Shown one piece after another: positions 1 through 6,258 of a DNA stretch of 25,344 nt. Positions within the stretch are counted from its first letter, which is position 1. Every line of letters begins with the position of its first letter. A program made the translations under genes and the position numbers. Below the pieces are notes generated by a model that did not search any database, had not been told where the DNA came from, and worked only from the letters and a program-made list of their open reading frames with translations. Origin of the DNA: a bacterium (GTDB lineage: Bacteria; Ratteibacteria; UBA8468; B48-G9; JAFGKM01); contig DAOOVW010000025.1 in assembly GCA_035370465.1 (NCBI GenBank), positions 1-25,344 on the forward strand, read 5' to 3'.

Positions 1-291
1 ATCTTGATAATGTAATTCCATATGTTTTAAAGGTGATTGATATAATAACCTACAAACAGAAAGTATAAATAATTCCTTCCAGAAAATTGGAAAAGTATTT
101 TTTAGTTTATCTATTACTTCTTCATTCTCTTTTATTAAAAACCAACTTGCTCCATACTCTTTACATGTTGTTGGTCTATTAATTCTATATCCTGGTTCTT
201 TCAATCCTTCTGGGGTTATTACCCCTAAATATTCTCCTGTTACCTTCCTGTCAATAAGCACCTTAAATGCACCCCTAATCGGCAGTTGATA
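1..291 (-). pseudogene. Transposase fragment (IS1634/IS4-like), 5' end broken, runs off left edge
   Basis: Read on the minus strand from 291 to the window edge there is an open frame of 97 codons with no plausible start; an in-frame stop (TAG at 294-292) lies directly before it. The translation contains VLIDRKVTGEYLGVITPEG, then EYGASWFLIKENEEVI and WKELFILSVCRLLYQSPLKH, which I recognise as the N-terminal to middle part of the long DDE transposases of the IS1634/IS4 type (after the 'GAS' segment these proteins have a helical region and then the catalytic core, which would lie to the left of the window). The missing N-terminus and the stop at the join suggest a deletion remnant, though the part outside the window could be intact. 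Family assignment is from memory of the motif and is moderately sure; being a transposase is more certain than which family. Confidence 0.55.
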
Positions 292-910
292 CTACACCAC
301 TTTTTTAATAATATCCCTGTGTAAATTTTGACATCACCTACTAATAAAAATCTTGTTTTTTAAAAAAACAGCAGTAGAATTTGTGGATAATGTGGGTAAC
401 TTTCCATGAGTTATCCAAGTTTTCGTGGATAATGAAAATAACTAACTTTATTAATTAAAAATGCTTTATTCATCCTCCACAAAACGGCAGCATCCCCAAA
501 ATTTCATTTCACCTGCCTGTTTTTCTTTTTCCTCTTTTCTATACTAATAAGTGTGTATATTAAACCTGCAAAAATATTACCTTTCAGTAGTTATTTTTGT
601 TTTTTAAAAAATATATCAAAACCCACACATATTAAGGACCTGCAGAACACTTGACAACAACTTGGGGGGCATAATGAAAACAGAATTAAAATTTCTCAAT
701 TAATAGTAGATATGTTAAAGGTTAATTGATAAAAAAATTTGAACTTTAACTTGCTCACTCTGCTTTTAATAGAGTACAAAAGTAGATAAATATTCTTATC
801 AGAAAGACAGGGTTGAGTAAATATTTACCTTCATTAAAAATTTAAATTTCAAACTTTTCAAATCAAAAAGCAGTTTTCTATCATAATCTAATTGAAAATT
901 TTTAGGGTTG
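292..910. other. Gene-free region before nusA
   Basis: No convincing gene on either strand over about 620 bases. It contains a hairpin of T6/A7 type (354-370), the DnaA-box cluster (382-432), strongly AT-rich stretches (433-470 and 590-616), a 9-codon mini-ORF at 674-703 preceded by a G6 run, and a perfect 12-bp palindrome GTAAATATTTAC at 817-828. No tRNA or known riboswitch was recognised here. Confidence 0.6.
382..432. promoter_or_regulatory. Cluster of four DnaA-box-like 9-mers
   Basis: The consensus DnaA box is TTATCCACA. The minus strand has a perfect copy at 390-382, and directly next to it TTACCCACA at 399-391 (one mismatch). The plus strand has TTATCCAAG at 411-419 (two mismatches) and the minus strand TTATCCACG at 432-424 (one mismatch). 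The 10-mer GTGGATAATG occurs at 383-392 and 425-434, exactly 42 bases apart, about four helical turns. The last two boxes form an inverted pair (TTATCCA...TGGATAA). An AT-rich stretch follows immediately. Box density is seen directly; a role as replication origin or DnaA-regulated region is inference. Confidence 0.6.
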
Positions 911-939
911 TTGACAAGAGAAAAGAAATTTAATACAAT
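911..939 (+). promoter_or_regulatory. Sigma-70-type promoter of nusA-infB-hinT
   Basis: TTGACA at 911-916 is a perfect -35 box; after exactly 17 bases TACAAT at 934-939 is a one-mismatch -10 box. Transcription would begin near 946, just before the GGAGG ribosome binding site at 947-951. This placement also rules out the longer reading frame that begins at a TTG at 908, which would lie upstream of the promoter. Confidence 0.75.
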
Positions 940-961
940 TAAACTTGGAGGTTTTATAAAA

Positions 962-2104
962 ATGAAGACAGATTTGGCTTTTTTATTGGAATACTGGGAG
1001 AAAGAAAAAGGGATTGAGAAAAAATATTTAATTGAGTCACTTGAAAAAGGGCTTTTATCTGTTTACAGGAAAAAAGCAGGACTACCCAGCAATGTTGATA
1101 TAAAAATAGACCCGGAAACAGGGGAGATAAAATTTTTGGATAACCAGGGTGAAGAAATTGCACCTCCTTCTTTTCCATGGGAAAGAATTGCTGCTCAAAC
1201 AGCAAAACAGGTTATTCTCAAAAAATTGAAAGAAGCAGAAAAAATTACCATTTATAATGAGTTTAAACAATTAGAAGGAGAGATAATAAGTGGAATGGTT
1301 GAAAGATTTGAAGATGGGCATGTTGTAATTTCCATTGGAAAAGCAGAAGGACTGCTACCTCAACATCATAAATTACCAAATGACCATTTTAAAATTGGAT
1401 ACCCAATAAAAGCATATTTATTAGAAGTAAGGCAACCAAATAAAGGGATATTTCAGTTAATTGTTTCAAGAACTCATCCAAATTTTATTTTGAAATTACT
1501 TGAAAAAGAAATTCCCGAAATTAAGGAAGGTATAATAATAGTCAAAGGTATAGCAAGATTCCCTGGTGATCTAACAAAAATAGCAGTATATTCAAAAGAT
1601 GAAAAAATTGACCCTGTTGGAACATGTATAGGAAATAAGTCATTAAGAATTAAAAACATAGTTAAAGAATTAAATGGAGAAAAGATAGAAATTATTTCAT
1701 GGGATAGAGATATAACTAAATTTATTGAAAATTCATTAAGCCCTGCTAAATGCGAAAAAGTTATTTTAAAAAAAGGAAAAAGAGAAGCAATTGCTATTGT
1801 TGACGATTCCCAGTTATTTCTTGCAATTGGGAAAAGAGGACAAAATGTCCGTCTTGCATCAAAATTAACTAATTGGGATATAAGAGTTTATAAAAAATCT
1901 GAATTCGCGGAAAATGTAAAACCAGCAATAAGTATAATAGATGAACTTACAGAAGAAATGGCAGAAATTCTTGCAAAAAATGGGTATAACTCATTAAAAG
2001 ACCTTTCAGAGGCAGATGTCTCTGAAATTGCTAATTTATTGAAAATACCCGAAGAACAAGCACAACAAATTATTACAAAAGCAGGGAATTATATAAAAAA
2101 ATGA
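962..2104 (+). CDS. nusA: Transcription termination/antitermination factor NusA
   Basis: NusA binds RNA polymerase and nascent RNA and modulates pausing, termination and antitermination in the cytoplasm. The ATG at 962 is chosen because GGAGG (947-951) precedes it by ten bases and a promoter lies at 911-939; the protein is 380 residues starting MKTDLAFLLEYWEKEKG. Domains in order: N-terminal RNAP-binding domain (about 1-115), S1 domain (about 120-190, LEGEIISGMVERFEDGHVVI), KH1 (about 210-270, KIAVYSKDEKIDPVGTCIG), KH2 (about 275-325, with an intact AIGKRGQNVRLAS loop) and a short helix-hairpin-helix tail (about 330-380). The KH1 loop reads GNKS instead of the usual GxxG. rimP, the usual upstream neighbour, is absent; infB follows with a 4-base ATGA overlap. 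Confidence 0.95.
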   Translation: MKTDLAFLLEYWEKEKGIEKKYLIESLEKGLLSVYRKKAGLPSNVDIKIDPETGEIKFLDNQGEEIAPPSFPWERIAAQTAKQVILKKLKEAEKITIYNEFKQLEGEIISGMVERFEDGHVVISIGKAEGLLPQHHKLPNDHFKIGYPIKAYLLEVRQPNKGIFQLIVSRTHPNFILKLLEKEIPEIKEGIIIVKGIARFPGDLTKIAVYSKDEKIDPVGTCIGNKSLRIKNIVKELNGEKIEIISWDRDITKFIENSLSPAKCEKVILKKGKREAIAIVDDSQLFLAIGKRGQNVRLASKLTNWDIRVYKKSEFAENVKPAISIIDELTEEMAEILAKNGYNSLKDLSEADVSEIANLLKIPEEQAQQIITKAGNYIKK

Positions 2105-4044
2105 GAATATATGAAATTGCTAAAAAACTTGGTGTACATAGTAAAAAAGTGATTGAGATTCTTGAAACACTTGAAATAAAAAATAAAACACATTTAAGTG
2201 CTCTTTCAGAAGAGGAATATAAAAAATTTAAAGAATATCTTTCCCGAGAGGAAAAAATTACTAAACCAACAACCGTTGAAGAAAAAGTTAAAAAAGTAAT
2301 AAAAGTTAGTGAAAATGAAACAGTTGGGGAAATAAGTAAAAAATTTAATTTATCACCTTCAAAAGTTATTAAAGACCTTATGGAAATGGGAATAATTGCA
2401 AATATAAATCAATCCATTTCTCTTGATACAATAAAAAAACTCTGTGATAAAGAAGGTTATATTTGCGAAGTTATAAAAGGCGAAGAAGAAAAAGAAAAGG
2501 AAAAAGAAAAAAAAATATCAAAAAATCTTATTCCAAGAGGTCCAGTTGTAACAGTTATGGGACATGTTGACCATGGAAAAACAACAATTCTTGATTCAAT
2601 AAGAAAAACAAAAGTAGTTGAACAAGAGGCAGGGCAAATAACACAGAAAATCGGTGCTTATAAAATAGTTGTGAATAACCATCCAATTGTGTTTATTGAT
2701 ACTCCTGGACATGAAGCATTTACTGCAATGAGAGCATTAGGAGCAAAAGTTACAGATATTGTAGTTCTTGTCGTTGCTGCTGATGAAGGAATTAAGCCAC
2801 AAACAATTGAAGCATTAAATCATGCAAAATCAGCAAATGTTCCAATTATTGTTGCTATAAATAAAATTGACAAACCAAACGCTAATATAGATAGAGTAAA
2901 ACAGCAATTTTCTGAAATTGGTGTTATTCCAGATGACTGGGGTGGAGACACTATTTTTGTACCTGTTTCTGGCTATACAGGACAGGGTATAAATGACCTT
3001 CTTGAAATGATAATTCTTGTTGGGGAAATGTTAGAACTTAAAGCAGACCCAACAGGAAAAGGTGAAGGAACTGTAATTGAATCAAAACTTGACCAGAAAA
3101 TGGGACCTTTAATATCAATTATTGTAGAAAATGGAACTTTAAATATTTCTGACTCATTTGTTGTTGGTAATACATGGGGAAAAGTAAAAGCAATGTTTGA
3201 TGATAAAGGAAATAGATTGACCAAAGCAGGTCCTACCACTCCTGTTGAAATATTAGGTTCTCATAACACTGTTAAACCAGGAGAAAAATTTTTAGTGGTA
3301 GATTCAGAAAAAGAAGGCAGAAGAATAGCCGAAGAGAAAAATAAAAAAACAATTATTCAACCAGTAAAAAAGATAACTCTTGAAGACCTTTATAAGGAAA
3401 TTGAAAAAGGAATTATAAAAGAATTAAAAATTATTTTAAAATGTGATACTTCTGGTTCAATTGATGCAATTAAAGAAGCAATAAGCAAGGTTCCCCAAAA
3501 TGAAGTAGAAATAAATATTCTACATAGTGGAACAGGACAAATTTCTGAGTCAGATGTTTTGCTTGCAGATGCTTCTAATGGTATAGTAATTGGATTTAAT
3601 GTAGCAATTGAACCAAAAGCAAAGGACCTGGCAAAAAAAGAACATGTTGAAGTAAAAACATACAATATAATTTATGACCTTATAGATGATTTATCAAAAT
3701 CAATTGAAGGTATGTTAATACCAGAAACAAAAGAAACCCTTACTGGGCAGGCAATTGTAAAAAAGGTTTTTAAAGTTGGAAAAAATTTAGCAGTTGCAGG
3801 ATGCCTTGTAGTTGATGGAAAAGTAATTATAAATTCAAAAGCAAAAGTTGTTAGAGATGGACAGATTATATATGAGGGTTCACTTGTTAGTTTGAAAAGA
3901 TTTAAAGAAAGTGTAAGAGAAGTTCCTAAAAATACTGAATGTGGAATTATAGTTTCTGATTTTACCAATTTTAAGGAAGGAGATATAATTCAGTCATATA
4001 TAGAGGAAGAAGTTCCAAAAAATTTAACAAAAGAAAGAAAATGA
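2101..4044 (+). CDS. infB: Translation initiation factor IF-2
   Basis: IF-2 is the GTPase that brings initiator tRNA to the 30S subunit and promotes subunit joining. The 647-residue protein is short for the family because the N-terminal part is compact: two IF2_N-type modules (MRIYEIAKKLGVHSKK... at about 1-50, and TVGEISKKFNLSPSKVI at about 75-120) joined by lysine/glutamate-rich linkers. The G domain (about 150-315) shows G1 GHVDHGKT, G2 QITQKIGAY, G3 DTPGHEAF, G4 NKID and G5 VPVSGYTG; domains II, III and C-terminal IV follow to RFKESVREVPKNTECGI. In G2 the usual GGITQH is QITQK. The start overlaps the nusA stop (ATGA) and the stop overlaps the next start, so all three genes appear translationally coupled. 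Confidence 0.97.
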   Translation: MRIYEIAKKLGVHSKKVIEILETLEIKNKTHLSALSEEEYKKFKEYLSREEKITKPTTVEEKVKKVIKVSENETVGEISKKFNLSPSKVIKDLMEMGIIANINQSISLDTIKKLCDKEGYICEVIKGEEEKEKEKEKKISKNLIPRGPVVTVMGHVDHGKTTILDSIRKTKVVEQEAGQITQKIGAYKIVVNNHPIVFIDTPGHEAFTAMRALGAKVTDIVVLVVAADEGIKPQTIEALNHAKSANVPIIVAINKIDKPNANIDRVKQQFSEIGVIPDDWGGDTIFVPVSGYTGQGINDLLEMIILVGEMLELKADPTGKGEGTVIESKLDQKMGPLISIIVENGTLNISDSFVVGNTWGKVKAMFDDKGNRLTKAGPTTPVEILGSHNTVKPGEKFLVVDSEKEGRRIAEEKNKKTIIQPVKKITLEDLYKEIEKGIIKELKIILKCDTSGSIDAIKEAISKVPQNEVEINILHSGTGQISESDVLLADASNGIVIGFNVAIEPKAKDLAKKEHVEVKTYNIIYDLIDDLSKSIEGMLIPETKETLTGQAIVKKVFKVGKNLAVAGCLVVDGKVIINSKAKVVRDGQIIYEGSLVSLKRFKESVREVPKNTECGIIVSDFTNFKEGDIIQSYIEEEVPKNLTKERK

Positions 4045-4379
4045 GCGAGTGTATTTTTTGTCAAATTATAAAAGGGCAAATTCCAGCAGAAAAGGTCTAT
4101 GAAGATGATGATTGTATAGGAATAAAGGATGTAAATCCACAGGCACCTGTTCATATTTTAGTAATACCTAAAAAACACATTGATAAGTTATACAATTTAG
4201 AAGATGAAAAATTACTTGGTAAAATGTTAATTGTTTGTTCAAAAGTTGCAGAAATGTTTAGTATAAAAGAAAATGGATACAGAATTGTTATAAATACTAA
4301 TAAGTTTGCTGGACAAAGTGTTGAGCATTTACATTACCATTTAATGGGTGGCAGAATAATGAATTGGCCACCTGGTTGA
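4041..4379 (+). CDS. hinT: HIT-family purine nucleotide phosphoramidase (HinT-like)
   Basis: The 112-residue protein has the full HIT fold: CxxC start MSECIFCQIIKGQIPAEKVYED, the middle VNPQAPVHILVIPKKHI, and the catalytic triad motif HLHYHL near the C-terminus, followed by GGR as in HinT/PKCI proteins. Family members hydrolyse adenosine 5'-phosphoramidates and aminoacyl- or lysyl-AMP. Its ATG overlaps the infB stop by four bases. hinT in the place where rbfA usually follows infB is uncommon; a link to clearing aminoacyl-adenylates beside a translation factor is only a thought. The assignment to the HinT branch is firm from length and motif; the physiological substrate is unknown. Confidence 0.92.
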   Translation: MSECIFCQIIKGQIPAEKVYEDDDCIGIKDVNPQAPVHILVIPKKHIDKLYNLEDEKLLGKMLIVCSKVAEMFSIKENGYRIVINTNKFAGQSVEHLHYHLMGGRIMNWPPG

Positions 4380-4381
4380 TA

Positions 4382-4502
4382 AATAGTAAATTAAAAATGG
4401 AAAATGTAAAATTCAAAATTATAACTTAAAATTTAAAAAGTTTTTATCTTTTGCAATTTTCAATTTTACACTTTATTTTTACGCTTTACATTTTACATTA
4501 TT
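4382..4502. repeat. AT-rich dispersed repeat, two inverted copies
   Basis: The stretch between hinT and kdsA is made of a motif close to AATGTAAAATTCAAAATTA followed by TTAAAATTTAAAAA (about 4398-4440), and a reverse copy in the right half (about 4456-4500, AATTTTCAATTTTACACTTT). The two halves can pair over much of their length, so the RNA would form a long imperfect AT-rich hairpin. A third copy lies at 13983-14035. It may terminate the nusA operon, but it lacks the GC stem of a normal intrinsic terminator. Confidence 0.5.
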
Positions 4503-4547
4503 AAAACATTGTGCTTTGCTAAAAAACTTTTTTAATATTTTTATAAT

Positions 4548-5369
4548 ATGACAAAAGAAATTAGAATAAAAAATGTAAAAATAGGTGGAGAAAATATTTT
4601 TTGTTTAATAGGTGGACCATGCATTATTGAAAACGAAGAAATTGTTTTCCAAACAGCAGAGACACTTAAAAATATATGTGAAAAACATCAAATCCCGTTT
4701 ATATTCAAAGCATCTTTTGACAAAGCAAATAGAACATCAATAAACTCATATAGAGGACCTGGAATTGAAAAAGGACTTGAAATTTTAAATAATGTAAAAG
4801 AAAAACTTAATATCCCGATAACAACAGATGTTCATTGTATAGAGCAAATAGAAAAAGTTGCAAAAGTTGTGAACCTTTTACAAATTCCTGCATTTCTTTC
4901 AAGACAGACGGACCTTATAATTGAGGCAGGAAAAACAGGTAAACCAGTAAATATCAAAAAAGGGCAATTTCTTGCTCCTTGGGATATTAAAAATATAATT
5001 GAAAAATTTGAATCAACAGGAAACAAAAACCTTTTAATAACAGAAAGAGGTGTCTGTTTTGGATATAACAATCTTGTAGTTGATTTCACAGGTATTCCAA
5101 TTATGAGGTGCCTTGGATATCCTGTTATTTTTGATGCCACTCATAGTGTTCAAAAACCAGGTGGAATGGGAAAAAAATCAGGAGGAAATAGAGAGCTTGT
5201 TCCATATCTTGCAAAGGCAGCCATTGCAGTTGGAGTAGATGGTATATTTATGGAAATTCATCCTGAACCAGAAAAGGCACTATCGGATGGACCAAATATG
5301 TTAAAATTAGAGGATGTTGAAGAACTTTTGATAATTTTAAAAAATATTTATTATGCAATAAAAAAATGA
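4548..5369 (+). CDS. kdsA: 3-deoxy-D-manno-octulosonate-8-phosphate synthase (KDO8P synthase)
   Basis: KdsA condenses arabinose 5-phosphate with phosphoenolpyruvate to KDO 8-phosphate, the committed step towards the inner-core sugar of LPS. The 273-residue protein has the expected run of motifs: GGPCIIENEE, FKASFDKANRTSINSYRGPG, TTDVH, PAFLSRQTDLI, NIKKGQFLAPW, DATHSVQKPGG and GVDGIFMEIHPEPEKALSDG. Cys25 in GGPC, with the His of DATHS and the Glu of FMEIHP, makes it a metal-dependent KdsA of the Aquifex type (metal-free enzymes such as the E. coli one have Asn there). No Shine-Dalgarno is visible; AT-rich TAATAT/TATAAT sequences lie within 15 bases of the ATG, so a very short or leaderless transcript is possible. 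kdsD follows at 6259 after an accessory insertion. Confidence 0.96.
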   Translation: MTKEIRIKNVKIGGENIFCLIGGPCIIENEEIVFQTAETLKNICEKHQIPFIFKASFDKANRTSINSYRGPGIEKGLEILNNVKEKLNIPITTDVHCIEQIEKVAKVVNLLQIPAFLSRQTDLIIEAGKTGKPVNIKKGQFLAPWDIKNIIEKFESTGNKNLLITERGVCFGYNNLVVDFTGIPIMRCLGYPVIFDATHSVQKPGGMGKKSGGNRELVPYLAKAAIAVGVDGIFMEIHPEPEKALSDGPNMLKLEDVEELLIILKNIYYAIKK

Positions 5370-5420
5370 GTAATTATATTCTCCGAATGACCTGGTCTGT
5401 ATGACCTGGCGTAAAGAAAA

Positions 5421-5449
5421 TTTACTTTATAAGAAATGTATTGTAATAT
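5421..5449 (+). promoter_or_regulatory. Probable promoter of the vapBC-like remnant
   Basis: TTTACT at 5421-5426 and TAATAT at 5444-5449 are separated by 17 bases and sit just before an AGAGGAG ribosome binding site (about 5454-5460). Upstream, the 9-mer ATGACCTGG is repeated directly at 5387-5395 and 5401-5409 and could be part of a binding site. Confidence 0.45.
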
Positions 5450-5466
5450 TATAAGAGGAGAAGAAA

Positions 5467-5678
5467 ATGAGTGAATTAAAAATAGAGGAAAGAATTAAAA
5501 AATTGCCGTTATATCTTCAAAAAGAAGTGGAGGATTTTATCAGTTTTCTGTTAGAAAAGCACCAAAAAATATCAGGGAAGAAATCACTCAGGACTGGGCT
5601 GATGCATTAAAACAATACCGTTCCAAGTACACTTCATTGGAACTTCAAAAAGAATCATTAAAGTGGAGAGGGGATTGA
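5467..5678 (+). pseudogene. VapB-type antitoxin (DUF2281-like), frameshifted
   Basis: From the ATG at 5467, with a strong AGAGGAG site ahead, the first frame reads MSELKIEERIKKLPLYLQKE then VEDFISFLLEKHQKI and stops at 5610 (47 residues). The next frame, ending at 5678, reads DWADALKQYRSKYTSLELQ then KESLKWRGD. Joined, the two halves give the usual 65-75-residue shape of a DUF2281 antitoxin: amphipathic helices, then a C-terminal W-x-x-x-L tail that binds a PIN toxin. A single-base shift between about 5550 and 5590 separates them. It ends three bases before the toxin start. Either a real frameshift or a sequencing error; programmed frameshifting is not supported by an obvious slippery site and structure. 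Confidence 0.7.
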
Positions 5679-5681
5679 TTA

Positions 5682-5972
5682 ATGTACCTTGTTGATACTA
5701 ATGTATGGTTAGAACGACTTCTTGACCAGAAAGAATTACCAGCAGTTAAAAATTTTTTAAATAAAATATCTTCTGAACTTCTTTTTATAATGGACTTTTA
5801 TTTTCACTCAATTTCTCTAATTATGATTAAACTTGGACAACGAATAGGGAAATTCAATTTAGATTTTGATGATACATATCAATATGTATCTGCTGAAAAG
5901 TACGGTCTAACTCTTGTAAGTTTTGATAGTGATTTTGACAGTACTAAACCAGAGGAAATTATAAATATATAG
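5682..5972 (+). pseudogene. VapC-like PIN-domain toxin with internal deletion
   Basis: The 96-residue product starts MYLVDTNVWLERLLDQ, the typical PIN opening with the first catalytic Asp, continues to FYFHSISLIMIKLGQ, and then joins directly to KFNLDFDDTYQYVSAEKYGL and VSFDSDFDSTKPEEI, which carries the later acidic residues. Relatives that I know of this subfamily are about 130-140 residues; roughly 35-40 residues between the two halves, normally holding further helices of the fold, appear to be missing. PIN toxins are RNases that cleave tRNA or rRNA, but a protein with this gap is probably not active. It follows the frameshifted antitoxin by three bases, so both partners seem to be decaying. 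Confidence 0.7.
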
Positions 5973-6075
5973 CAGGTATAATTTTGGTATTAAGGAAAAC
6001 CATTGAGATTGATTAAGGAAAGTAGCAAGTGTAAATGAAAGGTACAGAGACACAAAGTGAAAACCAAAAGATAAA

Positions 6076-6196
6076 ATTCCCCCTCACCTCCATCCTCTCC
6101 CCTGTGGGGAGAGGCAGAAAGAGAGAGGGATATTTCCTGCTCCCTTGGAGGAGAAAGCTCGCCCGTAGAGCTACGGGCGAGGGTGGAAATGAGGGG
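6076..6196. repeat. GC-rich palindromic hairpin element
   Basis: A GC-rich island in AT-rich DNA with three nested inverted repeats. The outer arms (about 6076-6097 and 6175-6196) are imperfectly complementary, TTCCCCCTCACCTCCATCC against the reverse of the right end. Inside, CCTCTCCCC-TGT-GGGGAGAGG is a perfect 9-bp stem (about 6093-6113) and CTCGCCCGTAG/CTACGGGCGAG is a perfect 11-bp stem with a 2-base loop (6157-6180). It therefore folds as a cloverleaf-like or cruciform structure of the REP/MITE kind. An open frame of 62 codons through it (6035-6223) is not treated as a gene. Confidence 0.7.
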
Positions 6197-6258
6197 AAAC
6201 TTTTCTCTCTGCTCTACACTTAAATATGAACAGGTTTTATTAATAATTTACTAAAAAA

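Noticed and set aside
908..961. Longer NusA reading frame starting at TTG 908
   Set aside because: The extension contains the TTGACA/TACAAT promoter and the GGAGG site for the ATG at 962; the NusA family begins at the latter.
5467..5678. Programmed frameshift in the antitoxin gene
   Set aside because: No convincing slippery heptamer with a downstream structure, and the partner toxin is itself deleted, so decay is simpler.
6035..6223. 62-codon open frame through the GC-rich hairpin
   Set aside because: It simply translates the palindromic repeat (PLTSILSPVGRGR-type spurious product); no ribosome binding site and no protein-like composition.
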